A stretch of DNA of 64,000 nucleotides, from assembly GCF_009602535.1 (NCBI RefSeq), contig NZ_WIQI01000006.1, positions 1 to 64,000 on the forward strand, given 5' to 3'. The notes under the pieces were generated by a model that was given only the letters and a program-made list of their open reading frames with translations, searched no databases and was not told the DNA's origin. The DNA comes from Ornithinicoccus halotolerans (GTDB lineage: Bacteria > Actinomycetota > Actinomycetes > Actinomycetales > Dermatophilaceae). Of this stretch, positions 16,651-24,074 are shown one piece after another. The position numbers and the translations under genes were made by a program. The stretch's first letter is position 1; each line of letters opens with the position of its first letter.

Positions 16651-17298
16651 ATGACCACTCACCCCACCATTCCCACCACCGGCGCCGAGCTGATGCGCGT
16701 CAGCCCGGTCATCCCCGTCGTCGTGCTGCACGACGCCGACGCCGCCGTCCCGCTCGCGCAGGCGCTGTGCCGCGGCGGCATCGGGATGATCGAGGTCACC
16801 CTGCGCACCGACGCCGGCATGGACGCCATCGAGCGGATCGCGGCCGAGGTGCCCGACATCATCGTCGGCGCCGGAACCGTGCTGGACCCCGCGCAGGCGT
16901 GGGAGGCCGCGCGCCGGGGCGCCCAGTTCCTGGTCACCCCCGGTAGCCCGGGCGCGCTGACGGACGCCGCGATCGGCACCGGCCTCGCCGTGCTCGCGGG
17001 GGCCAGCACACTCACCGAGATGATGACGCTGCGCGAGAAGGGCATCCTCGCCCAGAAGTTCTTCCCGGCCGAGGCCGCCGGCGGCTCGCGCTACCTGCAG
17101 GCCGTGCACGGCCCGCTGCCCGGCCTGGAGTTCTGCCCGACCGGCGGCGTCACCGCCGACAACGCCGGCGACTACCTCGCCCTGCCGAACGTGGTCTGCG
17201 TCGGGGGCTCCTGGCTGACGCCGGACGACGCCGTGGCCGAGGGCGACTGGGACCGGATCCAGCAGCTGGCAGCCGAGGCCGCCGCGCTAGGAGGCTGA
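16651..17298 (+). CDS. eda: bifunctional 4-hydroxy-2-oxoglutarate / 2-dehydro-3-deoxy-phosphogluconate aldolase
   Basis: Cleaves KDPG to pyruvate and glyceraldehyde-3-phosphate (Entner-Doudoroff and uronate routes). The 215-residue TIM barrel shows the catalytic Glu48 in 'MIEVTLRT', the phosphate-site glycine pattern 'VGAGTVLD', the Schiff-base Lys136 in 'AQKFFPAE', and 'FCPTGGVTADN'. GGAGG stands 8 nt before the ATG. A GntR regulator follows 1 nt after the stop and is probably cotranscribed. No KDG kinase or 6-phosphogluconate dehydratase is nearby. Confidence 0.93.
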   Translation: MTTHPTIPTTGAELMRVSPVIPVVVLHDADAAVPLAQALCRGGIGMIEVTLRTDAGMDAIERIAAEVPDIIVGAGTVLDPAQAWEAARRGAQFLVTPGSPGALTDAAIGTGLAVLAGASTLTEMMTLREKGILAQKFFPAEAAGGSRYLQAVHGPLPGLEFCPTGGVTADNAGDYLALPNVVCVGGSWLTPDDAVAEGDWDRIQQLAAEAAALGG

Positions 17299-17299
17299 T

Positions 17300-18136
17300 G
17301 TGACCGCGGACGGCACACCCGGACCGTCCAGACCGGACGGCCCGGTCTCGGGACCGATCCCCGCGGTGATCGACCGCAGCTCCCCGGTGCCGTACTACCA
17401 CCAGCTCAAGGAGATCCTGCGCGCCCAGGTGACCAGCGGTCAGCTGCGCCCCGGCGACCAGCTCGACGGGGAGCACGTGCTCTGCGAGCGCTACGGGGTG
17501 TCCCGGACCGTGGTGCGGCAGGCGCTGACCGACCTGCAGCGCGAGTCGGTGCTGGACCGGCGCAAGGGCCGCGGGACGTTCGTGGCCCCCGTGCGCACCT
17601 CACAGAGCTTGGTGCAGTCCCTTAACGGGCTGTGGGAGGACGTGCAGTCGATGGGCCGCACGCTGCGCAGCGAGGTGCGCCGACTGGAGGTGGTGCCGGC
17701 CGACGCCGACGTCGCCCACCGGCTGCAGCTGGTCCCGGAGAGCCCGGTCGTGCAGCTGGAGCGGCTGCGCTTCGTCGACGACGAGCCGTGGGTGCACACC
17801 GTCAGCCACGTGCCCGAGGCGATCGCACCGGACCTGGTCGGCCAGGACCTCACCGAGCAGAGCCTCTACCACCTGCTGCGGGACCGCTACGGCCACGAGG
17901 TGATGCGCAGCGAGCGGGTGGTGGAGGCCCGCAGCGCGGACCCGAAGCTGGCCCGCGACCTGCAGGTCTCCGCCGGCGACCCCGTGCTGGCGCTGGTCAA
18001 CGTCACCTACGACCAGGACGACCTGGCGATCGAGACGTTCGTGGCCTTCCACCGCGCCGACCGGTCCCGGTTCGAGGTCAGCCTCGCCCGCTCCGCCCAG
18101 GGACAGCCGGCGCGGCCGATCGTCCGACTGGTCTGA
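17300..18136 (+). CDS. GntR family (HutC/UTRA) transcriptional regulator
   Basis: A 278-residue regulator with an N-terminal winged helix (about residues 25-95: 'YYHQLKEILRAQVTSG', 'CERYGVSRTVVRQALTDLQRE', then 'GRGTFVAP') and a C-terminal UTRA effector domain of the HutC type ('FVDDEPWVHTVSHVP', 'ALVNVTYDQDDLAIETFVAFHRADR'). UTRA domains usually bind sugar phosphates or similar metabolites. The GTG start follows the eda stop by 1 nt, with GGAGG upstream in the eda tail. It probably controls the island, either eda or the divergent oxidoreductase/kinase promoter region. Confidence 0.92.
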   Translation: MTADGTPGPSRPDGPVSGPIPAVIDRSSPVPYYHQLKEILRAQVTSGQLRPGDQLDGEHVLCERYGVSRTVVRQALTDLQRESVLDRRKGRGTFVAPVRTSQSLVQSLNGLWEDVQSMGRTLRSEVRRLEVVPADADVAHRLQLVPESPVVQLERLRFVDDEPWVHTVSHVPEAIAPDLVGQDLTEQSLYHLLRDRYGHEVMRSERVVEARSADPKLARDLQVSAGDPVLALVNVTYDQDDLAIETFVAFHRADRSRFEVSLARSAQGQPARPIVRLV

Positions 18137-18149
18137 GGCCACCTGGAAC

Positions 18150-18174
18150 CGGCCGGGCTCGACAGGCCCGGCCG
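18150..18174. terminator. hairpin after the GntR gene, in a gene-free 246-bp gap
   Basis: Perfect 9-bp GC arms with a 7-nt loop begin 14 nt after the regulator's stop, between convergent genes. The rest of the gap (18137-18382) holds no gene I can support; it contains a small CTCAC-GTG-GTGAG symmetry at 18208-18220 of unknown meaning. Confidence 0.6.
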
Positions 18175-18382
18175 CGACCGTCAGCGGCCTGCTCGCACCG
18201 GAGCGACCTCACGTGGTGAGCAAGGCGCGCGAGTGGCGGCGCGTTGACGCCCCACGGGCCGGATCCGGTGAGCGAGGCGGACGAGTGTGCAGTTGCTCAC
18301 GCGCCCAGGCACCGGGACGCGGGAGGAACTCCCCAGCTGCCGGGTCGCTCCCCGTCCGGCCGCGCCACTGGCGACGGCGCTG

Positions 18383-19033
18383 CTACCGGGCGGCCGCCTG
18401 GGCGGCGTCCGCCTCGAAGGCGGTGACTGCCTGCTCGGTCAGCTCGTCCTGCACCACGGCCCGGGCCACCGCCGCGCCCAGCGTGAAGTCAGGGACGCCG
18501 GCGGCCGCCAGCGTCGTCACGTCGTCCAGCGACCGCAGCGATGCCGCCAGGATGCGGGTCGGCTCGCTGCCGATCGCCTGCTGCATGGCCACCACCGACT
18601 CCACGCCGCGGCGACCCGCGTCCGTCATCCGGCCGACGTAGGGGGCCACGCCCTGGATGCCCAGGTCGCGGGCGGCGACCCCCTGGACCGGGTGGTAGAC
18701 GGCGGTGAGCAGCACCTCGGCACCGTCGGCGACCAGCTGCTTGGCCGCGGCGAACCCGGCGGACGTCGCCGGCACCTTCACCACCAGCGGGCCGAGCGCG
18801 GCGAGCTGCCCGGCCGAGGCCAGCATCTCGGCGGTGGAGGTGCCGAGCACCTGCGCGTAGACGCGGGGCACGCCAAGCTCGGCGGTCAGCCACCGGTAGA
18901 GGCCCGGCAGGTCGGCCTGCCCCAGCCCGGAGCGCGCCAGGATGGTCGGGTTCGTGGTGACGCCGGCGAACGCGCCGGAGGGCCACAGCTCGGCCAGCAG
19001 CTCCCGGTCCGCGGAGTCGATGTAGAGGCTCAC
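18383..19033 (-). CDS. transaldolase / fructose-6-phosphate aldolase-like protein
   Basis: A 216-residue single-domain member of the small transaldolase family. Active-site positions match E. coli FSA: Asp6 in 'YIDSAD', 'GVTTNPTI', the Schiff-base Lys86 in 'VVKVPAT', and 'APYVGRM'. The enzyme either moves a dihydroxyacetone unit (transaldolase) or makes/cleaves fructose-6-phosphate-like compounds from dihydroxyacetone (FSA); the sequence alone does not decide, and sugar-pathway variants exist. The GTG start overlaps the stop of the Gfo/Idh/MocA gene (GTGA), so the two are coupled and probably act on one substrate. Confidence 0.9.
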   Translation of the reverse strand: MSLYIDSADRELLAELWPSGAFAGVTTNPTILARSGLGQADLPGLYRWLTAELGVPRVYAQVLGTSTAEMLASAGQLAALGPLVVKVPATSAGFAAAKQLVADGAEVLLTAVYHPVQGVAARDLGIQGVAPYVGRMTDAGRRGVESVVAMQQAIGSEPTRILAASLRSLDDVTTLAAAGVPDFTLGAAVARAVVQDELTEQAVTAFEADAAQAAAR

Positions 19034-20055
19034 GCCCGGCCCTCCGTCCCGGCGCCGGGCAGCCCGGCGGCCTCGGCGATCCGCTCCACGGTGCGCACGG
19101 TCCGCACCGTGGTGTCCCAGTCCCGTGCGCCGGAGCCAGCGCCGGCACCGGCGACCGCCTCGGCGAAGGCGGCGACCTCGGCGGCGTACTGGTCGCCGGG
19201 CACCTGCTCCTCGCTGCGCTCGCCGTCGCGCTCCAGCACCAGCGTGCCGGCGCCCTCGAGCTGCCGGTCGGCCCGGAACGCGTCGGTCAGTGACAGCCGC
19301 CCGCGCGTGCCCAGCACGGTCGCGGTGTTGGTGAACGGCACGTCGAAGCTGCAGTCCAGCGAGGCCACCACGTCGCCGTAGCGCAGGCTGGCCGACAGCC
19401 GACGGTCCACGCCGCTACCGGCGTCGGGCTCGCCGGCGCCCTCCCGGACGGCCACCGCGCGCACCTCGTCCGGCTCCGCGTCGAGCAGCGTGCCGAACAG
19501 GTCCACCGGGTAGCAGCCCAGGTCCCGCAGGCTGCCGCCGCCCAGGTCGGCCCGGAGCCGGATGTCGGGTTCGGAGGTCCGCTCGAGGGCGAAGTGCAGC
19601 CGCGCCTGCAGCGCCACGACGTCCCCCACGGCGCCGTCGGCGATGAGCTCGCGCACCCGCGCCAGCTGCGGGTGGTGGCGGTACATGAAGGCCTCGGCCA
19701 CGTGGACACCGGCGCCGCGCGCGGCCTCCTCGACCCGGGCCAGCTCGGCGCTGCTGAGCACGATCGGCTTCTCGCACAGCACGTGCTTGCCCGCGGTGGC
19801 CGCGGCCTCGGTCCAGGCCGCGTGGGCGGCGTTGGGCAGTGGCACGTAGACCGCCTGCACCTCGGGATCGGCCAGCAGCTCCTCGTGGGATCCGTAGTGG
19901 CGCCCGATCCCCGCCGCGGCGGCGAACTCGGCGGCACGGCCGCTGGCGCTGCTGACGGCGACCACCTCGCCGGTGCCGCTGCGCTGGATGGCGGGCACGA
20001 CCTGTTCGCGGGCGATCCGGGCAGCCCCCAGGACTCCCCACTTCAGCGACGCCAT
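19030..20055 (-). CDS. Gfo/Idh/MocA family oxidoreductase
   Basis: NAD(P)-dependent sugar or inositol-type dehydrogenase of 341 residues. The Rossmann start 'WGVLGAARIAREQVVPAI' and the catalytic 'CEKPIVLS' (Glu-Lys-Pro) are visible, with 'VAEAFMYRHHPQLARVRELI' after it and a C-terminal alpha-beta domain with 'GGGSLRDLGCYPVD'. This resembles the 1,5-anhydrofructose/xylose dehydrogenase side of the family. ATG at 20055 was chosen because GGAGGTG lies 4 nt upstream. It heads a two-gene operon with the transaldolase-like gene and is divergent from the PfkB kinase across a palindrome-rich 179-bp region. Confidence 0.92.
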   Translation of the reverse strand: MASLKWGVLGAARIAREQVVPAIQRSGTGEVVAVSSASGRAAEFAAAAGIGRHYGSHEELLADPEVQAVYVPLPNAAHAAWTEAAATAGKHVLCEKPIVLSSAELARVEEAARGAGVHVAEAFMYRHHPQLARVRELIADGAVGDVVALQARLHFALERTSEPDIRLRADLGGGSLRDLGCYPVDLFGTLLDAEPDEVRAVAVREGAGEPDAGSGVDRRLSASLRYGDVVASLDCSFDVPFTNTATVLGTRGRLSLTDAFRADRQLEGAGTLVLERDGERSEEQVPGDQYAAEVAAFAEAVAGAGAGSGARDWDTTVRTVRTVERIAEAAGLPGAGTEGRA

Positions 20056-20082
20056 GAGCACCTCCGTCGGCTCGGGCGGGCA

Positions 20083-20097
20083 GGACCGTCACGGTCC
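20083..20097. promoter_or_regulatory. 15-bp operator-like palindrome
   Basis: Seven-bp perfect arms GGACCGT/ACGGTCC around one central base, 28 nt upstream of the oxidoreductase start. Size and symmetry fit a GntR or LacI-type operator. Confidence 0.45.
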
Positions 20098-20112
20098 GGG
20101 CGGTGACGTGGA

Positions 20113-20159
20113 CGGAGGTCTCCTGGTGGCACAGGGGACGCCCCACCAGGAGACCTCCG
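20113..20159. promoter_or_regulatory. long perfect inverted repeat in the divergent promoter region
   Basis: Two perfect 17-bp arms separated by a 13-nt spacer lie between the oxidoreductase (minus) and kinase (plus) genes. Both arms contain a GGAGG core. It could be a double operator, or a hairpin in an untranslated leader of the minus-strand transcript. Confidence 0.55.
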
Positions 20160-20181
20160 ATGTCTGCCAGCCTAGCGGGGG

Positions 20182-20187
20182 TAGCCT
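20182..20187 (+). promoter_or_regulatory. candidate -10 box TAGCCT for the PfkB kinase operon
   Basis: TAnnnT hexamer 47 nt before the ATG at 20235; unlike most genes here the kinase has a leader with GAGGAGG as ribosome binding site. Confidence 0.35.
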
Positions 20188-20234
20188 GGCCTCCGACACC
20201 GGGTGGCGACAGCGCGGACGAGGAGGACTGCCCC

Positions 20235-21086
20235 ATGGCCGGCAGAGTGATCGTGTTCGGCTCTCTCAGTCAGGACCTGCACCTGCCGATGGAGCGCCAC
20301 CCCGGCACCGGGGAGACCGTGATGTCCGGGGACATCGAGTACCGGTTCGGCGGCAAGGGTGCCAACCAGGCGGTGGCCGCGGCCCGTGCCGGGGCGACGT
20401 CGGTGTTCATCGGCAAGGTGGGGGACGACCCGCAGGGTCACGAGTACCTGCGCCGGCTGGCCGCCTTCGGGGTGGACACCTGCCGGATGGAGGTGGTGCC
20501 CGACGCGCCCACCGGCACCGCGATCATCTACAACGACGCCACCGGCGAGAACATGATCGTGGTCGCCCCCGGCGCCAACCACCGGATGGCGCTGGCGGAC
20601 GTGGACCGGCTGGACGACCTCACCCCCGACGACGTGCTGCTGATGCCGCTGGAGCTGCGCCACGAGGTGATCATCGCGGCGGTGGAGCGGGCCCGGGAGC
20701 GCGGCGCCCGCATCGTGCTGAACATGGCGCCCTACGCCGCCCTGCCCGCCGAGGTGCTGGCCGGCTGCGACCCGGTGGTGGTGAACGAGCACGAGGCCGG
20801 CCTGCTGGCCCGCGCCGGGCTCGAGGTGCCCTCGCTGCTGACCACCCTCGGTGCCCGCGGCTCCCGCTGGGGCGAGATCGAGGTGCCCTCCAGGGAGGTG
20901 TCCCCCGTCGACACCACCGGTGCCGGTGACGCCTACTGCGGCACCCTGGCCGCCCGGCTGGTCCTCGGCGCCGACCGCCGCGCGGCGATGACGGCCGCCG
21001 CCGAAGCCGCGACCGCCTGCGTGCTGCACCACGGGGCGCAACCGCCGCTGCCGGAGGACGAGCCGGCCACCGCCGACGCCCGCTGA
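20235..21086 (+). CDS. PfkB family carbohydrate kinase (ribokinase-like)
   Basis: A 283-residue ATP-dependent sugar kinase. The N-terminal 'VIVFGSLSQDLHLPMERHPGTGETV', the substrate motif 'GGKGANQAVAAARAGA' and the catalytic anion-hole motif 'DTTGAGDAYCGTLAAR' with the base Asp are all intact, closest in feel to ribokinase. ATG 20235 follows a GAGGAGG; the longer frame reaches back across the promoter palindromes. It starts a run of plus-strand sugar genes, with the TIM-barrel epimerase 35 nt downstream, suggesting phosphorylation of a ketose made by that epimerase. Confidence 0.92.
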   Translation: MAGRVIVFGSLSQDLHLPMERHPGTGETVMSGDIEYRFGGKGANQAVAAARAGATSVFIGKVGDDPQGHEYLRRLAAFGVDTCRMEVVPDAPTGTAIIYNDATGENMIVVAPGANHRMALADVDRLDDLTPDDVLLMPLELRHEVIIAAVERARERGARIVLNMAPYAALPAEVLAGCDPVVVNEHEAGLLARAGLEVPSLLTTLGARGSRWGEIEVPSREVSPVDTTGAGDAYCGTLAARLVLGADRRAAMTAAAEAATACVLHHGAQPPLPEDEPATADAR

Positions 21087-21121
21087 CGGCCACCCCTACC
21101 CACGCTGAGCAGAGGAGACCC

Positions 21122-21991
21122 ATGCAGATCGGATGCCACGGCCTGGTGTGGACCGGCGAGTACGACCCGGCCGGGATCCGGCACGCGGTCGCCTCGACCG
21201 CCGCCGCCGGTTTCGACCTGGTCGAGTTCCCGCTGATGGACCCGGCCACCTTCGACGCCACCACCGCCCGTGCCGCCCTCGACGAGCACGGTGTGGCCGC
21301 CAGCGGCAGCCTGGGCCTGGCGCCGGAGACCGACATCAGCAGCGGCGACCCGCAGGCTGCCCACGCCGGGGAGGAGCTGCTGCTGCGGGCCGTCGACGCG
21401 CTCGCCGAGATGGGCGCGCGGCACCTGTGCGGCATCGTCTACAGCGCGATGCAGAAGTACATGCAGCCGGCCACCCCGGAGGGCGTCGCCACCAGCCAGC
21501 AGGTCATCGGCCGGGTCGCCGACCACGCGGCCGCCGCCGGCATCCAGCTGAGCCTGGAGGTCACCAACCGCTACGAGTCCAACGTGCTCAACACGGCCCG
21601 GCAGGCCCGCGAGTTCGCCGCCGCGGTGGCGCGCGGGAACGTGCGGGTCCACCTCGACAGCTACCACATGAACATCGAGGAGACCGACATGGTCACCCCC
21701 GTGCTGGAGACCGCCGGCGAGCTCGGCTACGTCCACATCGGGGAGTCCCACCGGGGCTACCTCGGCACCGGCAACGTCGACTTCGACGGCCTGTTCCGCG
21801 CGCTGCACCACATCGGCTACGACGGCCCGGTCGTGTTCGAGTCGTTCTCCTCGGCGGTGGTCTCCCCCTCGCTGACCCGGACGCTGGGCATCTGGCGCAA
21901 CCTCTGGGAGGACGGTGCCGACCTCGGCGCGCACGCCAACCGGTTCATCCGCGACCGGGTCCACGCCAACGCCACCATCGCCCACCACTGA
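21122..21991 (+). CDS. sugar phosphate isomerase/epimerase (D-tagatose/D-psicose 3-epimerase-like)
   Basis: A 289-residue xylose-isomerase-like TIM barrel. The opening 'IGCHGLVWTGEYDPAGI' and the metal ligands spread as Glu in 'SLEVTNRYES', Asp and His in 'HLDSYHMNIEE', His in 'HIGESHRGYLG' and Glu in 'VVFESFSS' match the D-tagatose 3-epimerase group, which epimerises free ketohexoses or tetruloses at C3. GAGGAGAC precedes the ATG. Together with the upstream PfkB kinase it would form an epimerise-then-phosphorylate step; the true sugar is unknown. Confidence 0.9.
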   Translation: MQIGCHGLVWTGEYDPAGIRHAVASTAAAGFDLVEFPLMDPATFDATTARAALDEHGVAASGSLGLAPETDISSGDPQAAHAGEELLLRAVDALAEMGARHLCGIVYSAMQKYMQPATPEGVATSQQVIGRVADHAAAAGIQLSLEVTNRYESNVLNTARQAREFAAAVARGNVRVHLDSYHMNIEETDMVTPVLETAGELGYVHIGESHRGYLGTGNVDFDGLFRALHHIGYDGPVVFESFSSAVVSPSLTRTLGIWRNLWEDGADLGAHANRFIRDRVHANATIAHH

Positions 21992-22026
21992 CCCCGGGCC
22001 CGGCAGCGACCGGGTGCTCCCGGCTC

Positions 22027-22045
22027 CCGGATAGGGGGCATCCGG
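22027..22045. promoter_or_regulatory. inverted repeat upstream of the GldA-like gene
   Basis: Arms CCGGAT/ATCCGG with a 7-nt spacer, 46 nt before the start. Operator candidate, or a weak terminator for the epimerase gene that ends 36 nt earlier. Confidence 0.35.
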
Positions 22046-22064
22046 TTCCGGTGGGTTCTGCACC

Positions 22065-22078
22065 GGCCGGTACCGGCC
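22065..22078. promoter_or_regulatory. 14-bp perfect palindrome abutting the GldA-like promoter
   Basis: A self-complementary 14-mer centred on GTAC, ending right where the -10 box TACCGT (22079-22084) begins. A repressor bound here would cover the promoter. Confidence 0.5.
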
Positions 22079-22084
22079 TACCGT
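22079..22084 (+). promoter_or_regulatory. -10 box TACCGT for the GldA-like gene
   Basis: TAnnnT hexamer ending 6 nt before the GTG at 22091; no Shine-Dalgarno sequence between them, so a leaderless transcript is likely. Confidence 0.45.
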
Positions 22085-22090
22085 GGCCAC

Positions 22091-23263
22091 GTGGCAGCGA
22101 CGACGGTCACCGGCTTCCCGGGCAGCTACCTGCAGGGGCCCGGCGTGCTCGCACGGCTACCCGCGGAGCTGCCCGGCGGGAACGGCTGGCTCGTCGTCGT
22201 CGACGCCACCGTGGCCCGGCACCACCCGGATGCGCTGGCCGCCCTGACCGGCTCGCCGCGCACCGGCGAGGTGGTGGAGGTGGACCCCGCCTGCACCGAG
22301 GACGCCGTCCGCCGGCTCGGCGCGCGCGCTGCCCGCTCGCTGGCACCGGGCGTGGTCGGCGTGGGCGGCGGCAGCGTGCTGGACCTGGCCAAGGGCGCCG
22401 CGCTGCACGCCGGCGTCGAGGTCGCCTGCGCGCCGAGCGCCGCCTCCAGCGACGCCCCCACCAGCCGGCGGCTGGTGCTCTACGACGAGGACCACCGGCT
22501 GCTCGGGCCGCGGGTGCTGCCGCGCGGTCCGGTGGTCGTGGCCGCTGACACCACGCTGATGGCCACCGCCCCGGTCCGGCTGCTGCGGGCGGGCATGGGC
22601 GACGCGCTCTCCAAGGCTGACGAGGCCCGCCAGGTAGCAGCCAGTGGCGGCCGCGCGCTGCTCGGCGGCGCTCCCTCCCGGCTCGCGCTGATGGCCGCCG
22701 AGGCGATCGAGCCCACCCTGCGCGAGCACGGACCCGGCGCGCTGCGCCACGTCCAGGCCGCCCGCCGTGGCGCGGACGACGCCGTCGCCGGCACCAGCGC
22801 GTCCGACACCGCCGAGTCCGCCGAGGCCGATGCCGCCGGTTTCGAGCAGGTGGTGGAGGCGACCACGCTCTGGTCCGGCGTGGCGTTCGAGGCCTGCGGA
22901 CTGTCGCTGGCGCACGCGCTGACCTGGGGGCTGTCCCGCCTTCCCGGGGCCGCCGGCGCGCTGCACGGCGAGCAGGTCGCGCTCGGGCTGCTGGTGCAGC
23001 TGCACGCCACCGGCGCCCCGCCGGAGCGGCTCGCCGAGGTCACCGCCCTCTACGACGCGCTCGGTCTGCCGCGGTCGCCCGCCGACCTGGGACTGCCACC
23101 GCTGACCGACGCGGACGCCGACGCGGTGGTGGAGGGCACGCTGGCCTCCCCGCACGCCCGCCACACCACGCCCCGGGTGACGGCCGGCCGGCTGCGCGCC
23201 GCGCTGGAGGCCCTGGAGACCGGCCCACTCGTCACCGGCTCCCGGCAGGAGGCGCACCCGTGA
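22091..23263 (+). CDS. iron-containing alcohol dehydrogenase (glycerol dehydrogenase-like)
   Basis: A 390-residue polyol dehydrogenase of the GldA branch. NAD-site 'VVGVGGGSVLDLAKGAA' and metal ligands Asp in 'GMGDALSKADEA', His in 'SLAHALTWGLSR' and His in 'GALHGEQVALG' are present; the middle 'CAPSAASSDAPTSRRLVLY' is the usual GldA segment 'PT-ASTDAP' in altered form. It would oxidise a polyol at a secondary hydroxyl. An Ala/Glu/Ser-rich insert of about 20 residues lies near residue 240. Its TGA overlaps the start of the following SDR gene. Confidence 0.88.
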   Translation: MAATTVTGFPGSYLQGPGVLARLPAELPGGNGWLVVVDATVARHHPDALAALTGSPRTGEVVEVDPACTEDAVRRLGARAARSLAPGVVGVGGGSVLDLAKGAALHAGVEVACAPSAASSDAPTSRRLVLYDEDHRLLGPRVLPRGPVVVAADTTLMATAPVRLLRAGMGDALSKADEARQVAASGGRALLGGAPSRLALMAAEAIEPTLREHGPGALRHVQAARRGADDAVAGTSASDTAESAEADAAGFEQVVEATTLWSGVAFEACGLSLAHALTWGLSRLPGAAGALHGEQVALGLLVQLHATGAPPERLAEVTALYDALGLPRSPADLGLPPLTDADADAVVEGTLASPHARHTTPRVTAGRLRAALEALETGPLVTGSRQEAHP

Positions 23264-24009
23264 TGCGGACCACCGACACCGACGCGCTGCTGCGCACCTA
23301 CCGCGCCGACCTCTTCGCCGGGCAGCAGGTGCTGGTCACCGGCGGCACCAGCGGGATCGGGGCCGCCGTGGCAGCCGCCTTCGCGGCGCTCGGCGCCGAG
23401 GTGGTGGCCGCGGGACTGGCCAGCGAGGCCGCGAGCCCGCCGGCCGGGGTGACCACCGCCGAGCTGGACGTCACCGACGCCGGGGGGCTGACGGACCTGG
23501 TGGGGTCGCTGGACCGGTTGGATGCCCTGGTCACCTGCGCGGGGGTGATCAAGCGGGACGTGGAGCACGACCCGGCGGTGTTCGCCGAGGTGCTGGAGGT
23601 CAACCTCACCGGCACCATGCGCGCCTGCGCCGCGGCCCGGCCGCTGCTGGAGGCCTCCGGCGGCAGCGTCGTCACCACGGCCTCGATGCACAGCTTCATC
23701 GCCGGGCCCCGGGTGCCGGGGTACAGCGCCAGCAAGGGTGGCGTGACCCAGCTCACCAAGGCGCTCGCCGGCGCCTACGGTCCGGCGGGAGTGCGGGTCA
23801 ACGCGGTCGCCCCCGGCTGGGTGAGCACGCCGCTGACCGCCGCGCTGGAACGCACGGACGCCGGTGAGGCGATCCGGGCGCGCACCCCGCTGGGACGGTG
23901 GGCCTCGCCGGCGGAGGTCGCCGACGCGGTCGTCTTCCTGGCCTCTCCCGCCGCCCGGTTCGTCACCGGCTCCGTGCTGGTGGTCGACGGCGGCTTCCTG
24001 ACCTCCTGA
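23260..24009 (+). CDS. SDR family oxidoreductase
   Basis: A 249-residue classical SDR with 'VLVTGGTSGIGAAVAAAF', 'LVTCAGVI' (in place of NNAG), the catalytic Ser/Tyr/Lys in 'TTASMHSFI' and 'YSASKGG', and the C-terminal 'VTGSVLVVDGGF'. GTG 23260 stands 7 nt after AGGAGG; the ATG at 23263, which overlaps the preceding stop as TGATG, is equally possible. Paired with the GldA-like enzyme it could oxidise a polyol in two steps or interconvert ketose and polyol. Confidence 0.9.
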   Translation: MMRTTDTDALLRTYRADLFAGQQVLVTGGTSGIGAAVAAAFAALGAEVVAAGLASEAASPPAGVTTAELDVTDAGGLTDLVGSLDRLDALVTCAGVIKRDVEHDPAVFAEVLEVNLTGTMRACAAARPLLEASGGSVVTTASMHSFIAGPRVPGYSASKGGVTQLTKALAGAYGPAGVRVNAVAPGWVSTPLTAALERTDAGEAIRARTPLGRWASPAEVADAVVFLASPAARFVTGSVLVVDGGFLTS

Positions 24010-24074
24010 CCCGGCGGACCGGCCGGCCGGAAACCCCGACAGCAACGACAGCAACCGACACGAAAGGACGCACC

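Noticed and set aside
18208-18220. CTCAC-GTG-GTGAG symmetry as an operator
   Set aside because: Only 5-bp arms, between convergent gene ends and away from any promoter; likely chance in GC-rich DNA.
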